A DNA stretch of 64,000 nt, from positions 62,001 to 126,000 of the forward strand of contig WNNJ02003451.1 in assembly GCA_012934845.2 (NCBI GenBank), written 5' to 3'. Below are positions 44,765-55,850 of the stretch, piece by piece. The stretch's first letter is position 1. The number at the start of each line of letters is the position of its first letter. This DNA comes from Pomphorhynchus laevis (lineage: Eukaryota; Acanthocephala; Palaeacanthocephala; Echinorhynchida; Pomphorhynchidae). A program made the position numbers and the translations under genes. Below the pieces are notes generated by a model. It saw nothing but the letters and a program-made list of their open reading frames with translations. It did no database searches and was not told the origin of the DNA.

Positions 44765-45018
44765 ATCGTTGTTGTAGATTTGATAAGCTTTCTCAAAGCA
44801 TAAACGATTCCTCTTCTTGCACGGTTTTTCATAGTATTGCCATCTTCTAGCAATTTCGAATAGACGTTTATTGTTTAATATACGATTCAGTGAACGATAT
44901 GCTGCGTTCACGTCATTTGATGTAACAAGGACCGTTCTGGCTATGAATCGAGATTTCGTCATCTGCAATATTGAATAATAAAATTATCTAACATGCGTAA
45001 AGCCAGCCTTAAGATTAT
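44765..45018 (-). pseudogene. Partial duplicate of MRPS21
   Basis: Copy of 43731-43984 (offset 1034 bp), covering the splice-acceptor region and the first 66 or so codons of MRPS21, then cut at YNND and continuing into repeat-derived codons. About four substitutions in 254 bp; two change the protein (Asp to Asn in NDVDAA, Glu to Lys in NNERL). It lacks the C-terminal KI..LM...PW block, so it is unlikely to work. Its edges lie at ATT-rich LINE tails on both sides. Confidence 0.9.
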
Positions 45019-45095
45019 TATTATTATTATACATTCAACAACATACGAGCATTAGCTCAAATAGCTGGCTCACAATAAGTTCGTAAATAAATTAA

Positions 45096-46961
45096 TTAGT
45101 TTTTAAAATAAGGAAATGCAACACGAAACATTGCTTGATCCATTCGTAGTCTTCTTTTAAAAGCACTAAGTGAACTGCATCCAACGGTGTCTGCATCAAG
45201 GTTGTTCCACAGCTCAACAATTCTTCTATCAAATTGCATCGCGCCCAATTTCTGTACTCTGTTTCTTCGAATAGTTAAAGAATGACCGCGAAGAACATTT
45301 GAACAACGTAGTTGAACCCTACTCCGAAGAGGGTGATGAGGACGTTGGAATAAATGCCAAACAAGGCACATATCCATGTACCGACGGGTCCATGTGACGG
45401 TCTCAAGTCCTAATGATCTCAGTCTGTCTTCATAAGGCAGCGACGCCAACGTTGGTGCTAGCTTTGTTGCCCTGCGAAGTACCCTCTCTGATTTCTTATG
45501 TTCATGCACAGTACGTGGGTATACAACCGGAGCTGCATATAAAAGTCTACTCAATACATGTGCTAAAATCAGAGGCCGAAGAGCAGTCGGATTAACGCGA
45601 ACAAACGCGCGTCGAATCATACCTATCATTTTATTGGAGTTGGCACAAGCTTGATCAGTGTGCTTTTTGGTTGATAAATTAGAGGTAACCCATACTCCTA
45701 AATCTTTGTAACTATCGACACTTTCCACAATACAGTCCTTATATGTGTAACAAGCTGATGTTAGTTGCTTGCGAGCATTACCAATAATACGCATGTGTTT
45801 GCATTTCGAAACATTTATCACAAGCTTGTTTAACGCCGCCCACAACTCCAAATTATCTATGTCAGTTTGCAAATTATCAACATCCTCACATGAATGAATG
45901 GGCCGCCATATTTTTAAGTCATCTGCATACAAACATGATCGAGAGCGAATGCACCCAGGCAAATCGTTAACATAAATGCTGAATAAAAGCGGACCCAAAA
46001 CTGAACCTTGAGGTACTCCAATATGACATTCTCTAGACACAGACAATGACCAATCGACAAGTACTCGAAAGCAACGATCACGAAGAAATTCTCTAATCCA
46101 ATCAACTATTATGTTTGGGAGTCCAGTATTGACAAGTTTCTGAAGAAGTAGACCATGATCTACTCTATCAAAAGCTTTAGAAAAGTCGAAGAATATAATG
46201 TCTGTATCGATATAATGTGTCTTATTCGCTGTCCAATCAAGATGAGCATCAAGCAAATTTGAAACAGTTGAATAACCCTCCCGAAATCCGTGCTGATTAG
46301 GGACTAAAATTTTTCCTACACGAAAAAACTCAACCATGTAGCGATGCACAAACCTCTCCAACACTCTACAGCAAATGCAGGTAATGCTCACCGGCCTATA
46401 ATTCTCGACGGAAGAGCGATCTCCCTTCTTGAAGTAGGGAAGAACAATTGACTGCTTCCACACATTAGGAAGAGATCTTTCCAAGATTGACTGGCGAAAA
46501 ATTGCACAGAGAGGAACGCAAATTGAGCCTGCTAATCTGCGCAGATAAACAGAAGGTAGTAAGTCACAACCTCTTGAATTATTTGCTTTTAGACGGCGTA
46601 AATCAGAATAGACTTTAGCTGGCGTTATCAAATTGTCAAGGTCCAACTCAAGACATGTGTCAGAGTAAGTGTTCAGCACACTAGATTCCATACAAAAAGT
46701 TTCATGTTCATTTGCGGGCTTTACTGAAGTGCAATAGTGTGCCGCAAACTCTTCAGCTAGGTCATTCGCAGAAATATCATAGAAGTAGTGACAAATCGAA
46801 GAATCAACAGCTCCCCTACTTGATAGGTACTGAAAAAGGACCTTTAAATCGTATTTACACTTGTTAGCTAATGCATTCTCAAATGCACACCGCTTCTTTC
46901 TCTTCAATGAATTGAACAAATTTCTTGCCTGTTTAAAAACATCATAACTACACTCCCCCAA
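45096..46961 (-). pseudogene. LINE C ORF2, reverse transcriptase part
   Basis: 621-residue open frame. Order: FKQARNLFNSLKRKKRCAFE linker; DDL..EFAAHYC; LITPAKVYSDLRRLKANNSR with GCDLLPSVYLRR; RT fingers VWKQSIVLPYFKKGDRSSVE, NYRPVSITCICCRVLERFV, QHGFREGYSTVSNLLDAHLD; motif A TDIIFFDFSKAFDRVDHGLL; motif B HIGVPQGSVLGPLLFSIYVN; motif C SCLYADDLKIW (YADD intact); thumb YKDLGVWVTSNLS; C-terminal TWTRRYMDMCLVWHLFQRP and AMFRVAFPYFKN. Every catalytic Asp is present. The frame begins after a one-base shift in a run of five Gs on the sense strand, so the break may be recent or a sequencing error. Confidence 0.95.
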
Positions 46962-47163
46962 CTTTGTAGCGATTGAAGATCAAATTACGAGTCCTCAATG
47001 TTGAACGTAACTCAGAATCGAACCAGGGAGAATCTTTTCGACGTGTCCTGCTTCTAAGTGGAGAGAATAAAATAAGCAGCGACTCTAAGGTTCTCTGAAA
47101 GTAATTCCACGCGCCGTGTACTCCAACAACAGCGGGATCTGGCCAGGAAGCTGTTGAAAGTAT

Positions 47164-47949
47164 TTACTTAATTGCACCTGTGTTGGTTTTGAAAGCATTA
47201 ACCACTTGATTTTCACGCGGACCTCGAGTATCTTCTTGAAACCTTAACCTAATGATCACTACACAATGATCAGACATACCGATCGGGACATCATAACGGA
47301 TAGCGTTAATAATCTCACTGTTCGAAGATAAACATACATCTAATAGAGATCTACTGTCACTAGCAAAACGAGTGTAATTTTGGACATGCTGAGTTAAACC
47401 ACAATAGATGATACACTCCAGAAGGTCATAGGAAGCATGGTCACAAGTAGGAAAAGCCGTATACGAATTCCAATCAACCGAAGGCATATTCAAGTCACCA
47501 AGTATTAAAACATTGGAGGTACCTTTAGAATAAAGTTCTACTTCCCCAATCAGTTTATCTGTGGCGGCCAAGGGTGAACGATATACTACCCCCAGAACAA
47601 GCGGAGCGGTATGCATGAATTTTACCCGACACCACAAACTTTCGACTTTATCAGAAGAAGAAGTGCTAAGAATAGTTACTTTCACATCGTTGCTCACATA
47701 AAGAATAACACCTCCACCTCTTCCACTTTTACGATCACTGCGGAAAACCAGATAACCATGGATGGTGACTTCATCATCAACAATATCACCATATAGCCAT
47801 GATTCTGTGATAGCAAGTAATTTAGGACGAATTAACTGATCTCTATATCTCAGTTCATCTATCTTCGATATAAGATTGCGAACATTACCGTGGAGTGTTT
47901 CACAATGCCCCAACATATCTCTGGGAGTATTCCTATCACCCTTACACAT
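47164..47949 (-). pseudogene. LINE C ORF2, APE endonuclease part
   Basis: 261-residue frame with the APE landmarks in order: GNVRNLISKIDELR, E in PKLLAITESWLYGD, SDRKSGRGGGVILYV, GVVYRSPLAATDKLIGEVEL, GDLNMPSVDWNSYTA, SDSRSLLDVCLSSN, GMSDHCVVIIRLR (SDH intact). It ends at TAA right after AFKTNTGAIK; the same frame then continues ILSTASWPDPAVVGVHGAWN up to the G-run. ATG at 47949 is internal: the frame is open upstream (SESKWFSVRVIW), overlapping the end of ORF1. Confidence 0.95.
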
Positions 47950-47974
47950 CCAAATAACCCGGACGCTAAACCAT

Positions 47975-49030
47975 TTAGACTCTGATAGGCAGAGTAGACG
48001 AGCCCGTTTCGATTACAGAATGCACGCGAGGCGACATGACTAGTGGGCTCCAACTCAGCCGGGTGCGTCGCTTCACAATCTGAAAATTTTTCACATAGAG
48101 ATTTGTTTCTCCTTTAGCAACACGAGATGCTAGTTCCTCTTTAACCTTCGATAATTTTTTTCGTTCTGATACATCAAGATCTTTCAGCAGTCGAATATTA
48201 GACCCTTTGAGACGGAACGAGTTTCGCAACATTAAGGTAGCATGAAGTTGGTTATGGAAGACAGCTTTGAGTAGTCGGGGTTTATTATTTAAAGCATTAC
48301 GCTTACCTAGACGGAAAAGAGCGACAAGTTTAACTTTTTGGACTTTCTTAATGTCACAGGAGCCAAGTACATGTGCCAGAATAGACCTCAAACTCTGAAT
48401 GTCGTCATTCAGTCGTGCTTGCGCATTCTCGAAGATAGACTCGGGCACATTAGCTAGAATAACTGAGCATCCTCTTTTATATATACGCTTATTTAAGATC
48501 ACCCTATCGAGACCATCACAGGACACAGCAGATTGTGTATCTGTACATGCACGTAAGCTGGGTATTTGAGTATCCCTTTTAACAATATTCCGCAAGCTAG
48601 ATAAGTCTGTCTGGGTATGTGAATCATGAGACTCTAATGAACTTGATGGTGACGTCAAGGTGACGTGTGCGTTGCCCGAGGAAACGCACTGACCATCTTT
48701 GTTTGAGATAGTACGAAATGTCGCATTGTGAGCATTCGACATCTTCGGTGTATCACTTTGTGAAATCGCTTCATCAGACAGAATATATTTCGAGACTTCG
48801 TCATGAGATGATAGTACTTCTGTGAGTAATTCACATATTACACTTATATCCTCCTTTCGGATTCTAGATATCATCATTTCCTTAACGGATGCAACACACT
48901 GTATATAATCAATTGATGTATTTAATGAGGTAGCATCTAAACTAGCAATGATGTGTGACGATTTCATTATGTTATTGATATCATCTAGCTTACGTAATAG
49001 ATCGTAATCCACAGGAAAACTATTACACAC
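47975..49030 (-). pseudogene. LINE C ORF1-like protein
   Basis: 351-residue uninterrupted frame beginning with a GTG at the junction; the first ATG is near 48967 (MKSSHIIASLDATSLNTS), and the true start is uncertain because the element may be 5'-truncated. The N-terminal half is Ser-rich and acidic. The C-terminal half is basic and RRM-like: KRGCSVILANVPESIF, KKVQKVKLVALFRLGKRN, KPRLLKAVFHNQLHATLML, LKDLDVSERKKLSKVKEEL, GETNLYVKNFQIVKRRTR. The same layout precedes the endonuclease in LINE A and B. It overlaps the start of ORF2 in another frame. Probably RNA-binding; role inferred. Confidence 0.75.
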
Positions 49031-49164
49031 TTAACAGCACACCTGGACAATCTAGGAACATTCAATAGTTCCCCTGTATGCTTTTTAAAAATTGTTCTCG
49101 AATGATGTCTGCTCAATTGATTACCACGAGATGCTATAATATTTGGAGGATACCATCAAATTTG

Positions 49165-49540
49165 TGCAATAAATCAGATTAGTTAACTGAGTCTACTTAT
49201 TTTATACTATATTATTATTGAATTTTACCCGGCTTCTATGTTAGGTCGATGAATGAGGGCCGAAACATGATAAAATAGCAGTTCCTCCTGATGACCACTT
49301 ATGATTTCTTCAAATACAATTACACAGTTTTTTAATTTATAATTCCAAAACTAGGGTGAAATAAGATTTAATATTAGTTTTGATATATTTCTTAATATAA
49401 ATTATATAAAATATTACGATTATTTAATATTTATTACTTAATTTTGATTTAACATTATTATGATTATTATCCTTTATGATTTTAAAATTATATTAAATAC
49501 GTAGACACAGTTATATGAGTTCGATATGAGTTTATACAAT
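49165..49540 (+). other. Naiad 3' region, plus-strand copy
   Basis: 49235-49535 is a sense plus-strand Naiad 3' region: GAAAC (49263-49267), 21 nt, CTGATGA (49289-49295), then A/T DNA ending TTAAATACGTAGACACAGTT. Just before it, 49165-49200 holds the same terminal words in the opposite orientation (AGTTAACTGAGTCTAC), so two ends meet head to head. No RT codons remain. Confidence 0.75.
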
Positions 49541-49547
49541 TTATATT

Positions 49548-49655
49548 TAAAAAAGATTTATTTTTACGTGGCAAATGCGTGCTGGCGCACGCACTCATAA
49601 GGATGAGGGCCGAAACCTGATAAAATATCAATCCCTCTAAATGATAGGTATGATT
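49548..49655. repeat. LINE B 3' tail joined to a Naiad 3' scrap
   Basis: 49550-49595 is a minus-strand LINE B tail (GATTTATTTTTACGTGGCAA with hairpin 49577-49592). It runs directly into GGATGAGGGCCGAAACCTGA (49601-49620), a Naiad 3' scrap lacking CTGATGA. Confidence 0.75.
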
Positions 49656-49659
49656 TGAC

Positions 49660-50245
49660 GCGCGTTTGTTCGCGTTAATCCGACTGCTCTTCGGCCTCTA
49701 ATTTTAGCACATGTATTGAGGAGACTTATATGCAGGTCCGTTTGTATACCCATGTACTGTGCATGAACATAAGAAATCAGAAAGGTACTTCACAGGGCAA
49801 CAAAACTAGCACCAACGTTGGCGTTACTGCCTTATGAAGACAGACTGAGATCGCTAAGACTTGAGATTGTCACATGGACCCGTCGGTACATGGATATTTG
49901 CCTTGTTTGGCATTTATTTCAACGTCCCCATCACCCTTTTCTGAATAGGGTTCAATTACGTGCTTCAAATGTTCTTCGCGGTTATTCTTTAACTATTCGA
50001 AGAAACAGGATACAGAAATTAGGCGCTATGCAATTTGATAGAAGAATTGTTGAGCTTTGGAACAACCTTGATGCAGACACCGTTGGATGCAGTTCACTTA
50101 ATACTTTTAAAAGAAGACTACGAATGGATCAAGCGATGTTTTATGTTGCATTTCCCTGTTTTAATAACTAATTAACGTATTTCCGTATTTATTGTGAGCC
50201 AGCTATTTGATCTAATGCTCGTAAGTTGTTGAATGTATAATAATA
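49660..50245 (+). pseudogene. LINE C 3' fragment
   Basis: Plus-strand 5'-truncated LINE C. 49818-50171 reads LLPYEDRLRSLRLEIVTWTR, RYMDICLVWHLFQRPHHPFL, RRIVELWNNLDADTVGCSSL, AMFYVAFPCFNN, very close to the C-terminus of the 45096 frame. The preceding 150 bp are the same region with frameshifts. It ends GTTGTTGAATGTATAATAAT at 50225-50245, the family's 3' terminus. Confidence 0.9.
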
Positions 50246-50277
50246 GCAACAAAAAGAAAAAAATCTAAGTCATATGT

Positions 50278-52905
50278 CGAAGAGGTGAGTACGGAGGTGA
50301 CATTTGAATGTAATAAAGCAGGGAGCGCGGCGAATGTCGAGTGGGAGCTGATTTCAGGCGAGTGGGGGGGTCGACGAGGAAGGATCGAATACAGTAGTTG
50401 TTATAGTAATTGGGAACGTAGATTAAGAGGGAATGACTGGAACAGAGTGATAGAGAGGTGGGACGAGTGTCGTCTAAGAAAGGAAGGTTGATGAACGATG
50501 GGGAGCAGACAGCGATGAGACGAAAAGTTATAAGAATAATGCAAAGTTGTATGCGGATGTGGATGGTAGGCTAGGCGAGTTGAGCCATGTATGTGGAAGT
50601 ATGGTCAAAGCGACGGAGACGAATGAGCACTCGAACGGCGGTGTTGATTATGCGTTGTAGGGGTAGGATGATGGATTTTGGAGAATTGGCGAAAAGGCTA
50701 AGGCAGTAATCGATTTTAAGAAAAAGAAACGATGAAAGAAGAGACATACAAGAACGGAAGTCGATAAGGGCGCGGATACGGCTGATGTCACGGAGAATTA
50801 AGTTAGACGAGCGAACCTTGTCACGGACGAAGGGTTTAAGGGAACAGTGATCATCGAAATGGAAGCCTAAGAAAGTGAGATTGTGTACTATGGAGATGAT
50901 CGAAGAGCAAAATATATAGTGGTAGGAGATATGTTCGGTTTACGGGGGAGGATCCACATTATTTTAGACTTGTCGGGGTTTAGAATGAGATGGAGATTGG
51001 AGAGACGTTCGTATATAGAAGAAAGACAGTTGGAGGCAGAAATGTCGATATCCCTTAAGCGATGTGCGGGTGCATGATCATAAATGATGATGTCATGGGC
51101 GTATTGCATGACGTTAATGGAAAAAGGTTTGATAAACGGAGAGAAATCGCCAAGCGGCAGAGAGAAAAGCAGAAGACCTAGAACTGAAACTTGTAGGACC
51201 CCGCAAAAGATAGGGATGAGAGGGGAGGATGATGATTTTGAACAGACGCGAAAGGAAAGTTCGGATAGATTTGAGACAAACCATGCTACGGAGGAAGAAG
51301 AAAAGCCGTAATCATAACGAAGGCGATAGAGGAGGACGGAGTGGTCGACAATGTCGAAGGCGGAGGAGATGTCGAGGGAGATGAGAACACTATTTAGAGA
51401 GAACAGTGAGACAGAAGGTCAGCGAGTTCAGTAAAATATATGGATGTAGGAGCTGATGAACCAGGACGGTATACAATGGCGCGATCTAGAGTGATCGGGT
51501 TAGAAGAACGACAAGTGAGCATTTCAAAGAGTAGGGACTGAATGGGGAAGTGATTTTGCGAATAGACGCGGGGTGACGGGCGAATGCGACAATGCCGCCA
51601 TGATTAGAGAATTTAGAAGGGGATTTGCTGAGGGGCGAGCGGATTCGACTAGTGAGCAACCGGCAGAGAGCAGACGGCGAATAGAGAGGTCGTCGTTATC
51701 TAAGTGCTAGGATTCGGTGAGGCAGAAGAGATCAATGGATTCCTAGATGAATAGGTTGATGATAAGATCGGATTTATTGAGAATAGATCTAGTATTGAGG
51801 ACGCCGAGACGAAAACCGTGTGTGGTGGTGATAGGGACTAGTGTGGAGAAGACACATAGGGGAGATGGAGCGCATCGAATTTTTGGGCGGGTGTGGACAA
51901 CTTGAAAATTTCCGTCGATGTTTCGTATTAAGAGAGATGTTTCGCTGTTTTTCTCGCTACGGCGTTTTTCGTTGCGGGCAGATGAGAGTTGAGCGATTTC
52001 GGAAGGGGTGCGATTGGGGAAAATGCGAGTGACTGAAGATGACATGAGTTTGAATCGTTGGGAGAGGACAGAAGACGCGTGAGAGCAATGCTCGAAAACA
52101 ATTTTTAGGAGAGGGAGCTGGGAAGGATTAGATTGAGAAAATTTATTGAGGCGGATGAATGCGACAGGAGAGATGTTGTTGAAAAAGGATGGGTTATCCG
52201 CAGGAACAAGAGACGAGAGGATGGATCTGAATGCGGAAACATCGTGATCGAGACATGCTTTTGGAGATAAAGAGGTGGAAGGAGTGATATTAGTGACGAT
52301 GACGCAACGATCGCGAGAAGAAAAGTGTTTTCTTAAAGGAGGACGAATAATGTGAGTTGTAGAGATTACGATAGGAGAGCTGGGAGTTGAGGATATCAAG
52401 GGAGTGGGTTTAACAGCGGTAGACAAAGATGGTTTTGATAATATAGAGGGTGTTGAGCGATGTTAGGAAAGGTTGAGTGGAAGGATTGTGGAGGCTGGTG
52501 GAGGTGATTTTGATTGAAGGATGTAGGTTATTGAGAAACGAGACAGAAGGGAAGATAAGGGGGGTGTCGGGAAGTGAAAACATGGGATTAGAAGTGAATG
52601 TGATAACAGGATCAGTAGGTTGACAAAGATATCAGAAACGACTGGAGTGGTTTTAGTGGACACGTTGGAGGTTGATATGTTCTTATGGGAGAGGTCGCGT
52701 ATGAGTTTGTTGGCACAAAAGTCGCATAGGAAGTCTTCTTTAGACTTCCCGTTAACGCATGTGATTATAGTCCAGACGCTGCAGTCGTGTGTCGAGTACT
52801 GTACTTGTAGTTGAGCACAGTTGGTGTCTGTCGTAGTTGTCTTCTTACGTCCTTCCATCGACGTCTTTCCATCGACGTCCTTGTGTGTTAAAACTTTTAA
52901 ATTTG
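50278..52905 (-). pseudogene. LINE B copy with RT-to-endonuclease deletion
   Basis: Minus-strand LINE B from the N-terminus (52858, MEGRKKTTTTDTNCAQ) to the RT C-terminus, without its 3' UTR. The 52463-52858 frame shows the zinc module HDCSVW...CVNG...FLCDFC. 51743-52426 shows the RRM-like part (SSRDRCVIVTNITPSTSL, LLKIVFEHCSHASSVLSQR) fused in frame to the endonuclease start (HGFRLGVLNTRSILNKSDL), evidence that one long ORF is ancestral. Near 51395 the endonuclease joins straight to the RT (SLDLSS side), losing about 1.3 kb including the SDH box and RT fingers. 50888-51109 keeps a YAHD motif in place of YADD. Dead copy. Confidence 0.85.
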
Positions 52906-52910
52906 CGATT

Positions 52911-53062
52911 TGATCTGGAACTGGACTGATCGAGAACTGGATTGATCTGGAACTGGATTGATCTGGAACTGGATTGATCTGGAACTGAATTGATCTGGAA
53001 CTGGATTGATCTGGAACTGGATTGATCTGGAACTGGATTGATCTGGAACTGGATTGATCTAG
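52911..53062 (+). repeat. 16-bp minisatellite, about 9.5 copies
   Basis: TGATCTGGAACTGGAT repeated head to tail, with one diverged unit (TGATCGAGAACTGGAT) and one Gly-to-Ala-type change (CTGAAT). It lies exactly between two LINE B copies. Confidence 0.95.
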
Positions 53063-53064
53063 AA

Positions 53065-55185
53065 TATATGCTAATTTATCTCAAGATAAGGCGCTCTAAG
53101 ATAAGATGCTCTTTAGATAAGGCGCTCTAAGAGCTTAGAAAGTGTAGGGAGGAGTGAAATGGGGCGATAGCTAGAAGGAAGTGAAGGGTCAATCGATTGT
53201 TTCTTAAAAATGGGACGAACGATGTCAGATTTTTAGTGTGAAGTAAAGATACGACTGCGTATGGACGAGCTAAACAAGGAGGTTAGGAAATGGGATATCG
53301 ATGAGCATATGGATTTAAGTATGAGGGTAGGCATTGAATCGGCAGGTGAGGTTTTGTTGGGTAAGGACATTAGGACAGATGAGACTTCGGCAGGTGAGAC
53401 AGGGAGAAGATGAGTTCCGGGAGGAATCTGCTAAGCGAGTAGCAGTGAGATGCAATAGATACGGGGTTGTGAGAGAGCAACGTGGATACTTTTGTTTTAA
53501 GAAATGACGAATAATCATTGGGATTGATGTTGCAAGACGAAGAGAGCGATAAAGGATTGGGTTAAAAGTATGCTAGACATACTTAGAATTAATGAAGTGT
53601 TGATTTATGCTGCTAGAAGGAGTTGCATTTGGTACGTAGGGATATGAGTCCAGAGAAGAGCAAGATAGGAATCACTAAAAGACGGAATGAGCGAGCGGAT
53701 ATCGTCTGGGAGAGTGGTGATAGTCTCGAAAAGCATGACGGAGACGACGCTTTTATAGTAGGCATTTGATGTCAAACCATGGGACTCGGTGCAAGCGACC
53801 GTGAGTGTAAGGCATGAAGGGGAAGAGAAGATTGAGAGTGGATGTGAGTTCAGAGTTGAAATGAAAAGCAATATCGTGAAGATAAATTATGTTATTGTGG
53901 GAGAAAATAGAGAGGATTTAAGTAAGACAGTGCGGATAGGGGGAGATCAAGATTTCACCAAAGGCGAGGTATGATTGTCGGTGTGTTAGGCGTTGTGTAT
54001 TTGGAATTGAGATCAAATGTGATGAGAAAGTGATTGGATAGATTAATATCTGAGATGACAGTAAAGTTTAGGAAGCAAAACGATCGGTGACAGCGATTAT
54101 GTCGAGTGAACCGCCAAGGATATGAGTGGGGGTAGTGGAGATGAGTTTGTTATTGTAGTTTGATAGAATGTTGATGAGCCGAATAGAATCAGTGGAAGAT
54201 GGGCGGTCTAGGCGGATGTTGAAGTCACCAAGAACGAGGGAAGGGATAGAGGGCAAAGAACAATGAGAAAAGAGGTCAGCGAGTTCGGTAAAATATAAGG
54301 AGGTAGAAGCTGATAAACCACGGCCAGTATACAACGGCTAGATCCAGAGTGATCAGGTTGAAGAACGACAAGTTAGCAATTCAAAAGAGCTAGGTCTGAA
54401 AGAGGGAGTGATTTTGCAAAAGGACGCGTGGTGACGGGCTAATGCGACAATTCTGCCATGATTAGAGAATTTAGATGGAGATGAGCTGTGAGGGTGGGTT
54501 GATTCGACTATTGAGCAACTAGTAGAAAGCAGTCGGCGAATAGAGAGGTCATCGTTATCTAAGTGCTAGGATTCTGTGAGGCAGAAGAGATCAATGGATT
54601 CATAGATGAATAGGTTGATGATAAGATCGAATATATTTAGAATAGATCTAGTGTTGAGGAGGCCGAGACGGAAACCGTGTATGGTGGTGATAGGGGCTAG
54701 TGGAAAAGACACATGGAGGAGATGGAGCGCATCGAATTTTTGGGCGGGTGTGGACAACTTGAAAATTTCCGTCGATGTTTCGGATGGAGAGAGATGTTTC
54801 GCTGTTTTCCTCGCTACGGCGTTTTTCGATGCGGGCAGATGAGAGTTGAGCGATTTAGGAAGGGGTGCGATTGGGGAAAATACGAGTGGCTGAAGACGAC
54901 ATTGGTTTGAATCGTTGGGCGAGGACAGAAGACGCGTGAGAGCAATGCTTGAAAACATTTTTAGGAGAGGGTCTGGGAAGGATTGGATTGAGAAGATATT
55001 TTTAGGCGGATGAATGCGACAAGAGAGATGTTGTTAAAAAAGGATGGTTTATCTGCAGGAACAAGAGACGAGAGGATGGATCTGAATGCGGAAACATCGT
55101 GGTCGAGACGTGCTTGTGGAGATAAGGTGGTGGAAAGAATTATATTAGTGACGATGACGCAACGATCTCGAGAAGAAAAATAAAA
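53065..55185 (-). pseudogene. LINE B copy, 3'-truncated
   Basis: Minus-strand LINE B from the RRM-like part (55185) to the RT finger region (53065), where the minisatellite begins. 54566-54958 carries SSIALTRLLSSPND and HGFRLGLLNTRSILN. Endonuclease: LVLGDFNIRLDRPSSTDSIR and LGGSLDIIAVTDRF (54068-54334). Remnants of the linker and fingers at 53100-53870 (QKYPRCSLTT, RSLICPNVLTQQNL in shifted frames). No YADD region, no 3' UTR. Many frameshifts; clearly older than the 55852 copy. Confidence 0.8.
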
Positions 55186-55194
55186 TATATTTTT

Positions 55195-55295
55195 TTTAAT
55201 TCTAATTTTCGATAACGGCTGTTATCATCAGGAACAACATTTTTTCCCTAATGATGATAGAATTAGAATTTAATAAAATAATATTTTTCACTTTC
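55195..55295. mobile_element. Small hairpin element, copy 1
   Basis: Nested inverted repeats: TAATTCTAATT with AATTAGAATTTAA at the edges and CTGTTATCATCAGGAAC inside with a partial complement. It ends TTTAATAAAATAATATTTTT, shared with the element at 60050-60180 (TTTTAATAAAATAATCTTTT). Probable MITE. Confidence 0.6.
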
Positions 55296-55329
55296 TGCAA
55301 TTTGTAAGCAATCCAAATGAGTGATCAAA

Positions 55330-55480
55330 CAAATTTTTCTTATTTGTTATAAAATTTATACAGTAACGGGTACTGTTAAATTAAATACCGCCTTTTACCG
55401 ATTCTCATATTTTTCGAAACGGATAGTATTAGTAAGAAACTACGTGCTTATTCGGCTTTTAACCGACGATAATCATATTA
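55330..55480 (+). repeat. Interspersed repeat, end portion
   Basis: Matches the inverse of 6270-6390: AAATACCGCCTTTTACCGAT, TCTCATATTTTTCG, GTGCTTATTCGGCTTTTAAC and CGACGATAATCATATTAC. Together with 58910-59520 it makes up the rest of the 5700-6390 repeat, now split by the LINE B copy at 55852 and a GC-rich block. Confidence 0.75.
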
Positions 55481-55484
55481 CAAA

Positions 55485-55850
55485 ATGACCCAAGTGCGCC
55501 TCTGGGGTACTTGGGCTATCTCGGGATTAGTCTTCTTCTCACGAGGACGTTCCCCAGAACAAAAACTAAGGTTTCTCAAGCTCCTCATCTCGAGATTATT
55601 AACCATAGTCCGCCTTGACTGGACTCTTAGGTGTGTGAGAGACCCCGAATGGTTCAGTCAGAGGGCGGCGCGCTGGTTCGGCCTAAAGGTTTAGATCCCT
55701 CTAGACCTGAGGCCGTGAATATAATATGATGATTCCAAAATACTCGTCGTGACCGGCTTCTATTTCAGGTTGTCTTTTGCATGTTTTTGTTTCTTTAGTT
55801 TTTATCGGTTATATAGTTATTAATAAAACCCTATTTAAAAAAAACGATTT
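55485..55850 (+). other. GC-rich block of unknown origin
   Basis: About 230 bp (55485-55720) of sharply higher GC than its surroundings, with a 69-codon frame (MTQVRLWGTWAISGLVFFSR, then LRCVRDPEWFSQRAARWFGL). It is followed by T-rich DNA and an AATAAAACC signal at about 55820, so it looks like the 3' end of a transcript or retrocopy. I recognise no protein domain and no RNA fold. Confidence 0.35.

Larger units (their letters stand above)
45020..49050 (-). mobile_element. LINE C copy 1 (CR1-like), nearly intact
   Basis: About 4.0-kb minus-strand LINE with a 3' UTR (45030-45095; GTTGTTGAATGTATAATAAT tail), ORF2 (EN plus RT) and an upstream ORF1-like frame. ORF2 is open from the endonuclease to the C-terminus except for one TAA (47164-47166) and one extra base in a G-run near 46956. 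The 3' tail is (ATA)n and abuts the MRPS21 duplicate. The component frames are listed separately. Confidence 0.9.

Noticed and set aside
45015-45030. A 254-bp target-site duplication of LINE C (MRPS21 copy as flank)
   Set aside because: The other end of LINE C (near 49050) shows no MRPS21 sequence, so the copy is not a target duplication.
47611-47796. Plus-strand 61-codon frame inside LINE C endonuclease
   Set aside because: Antisense shadow of an intact, recognisable domain.
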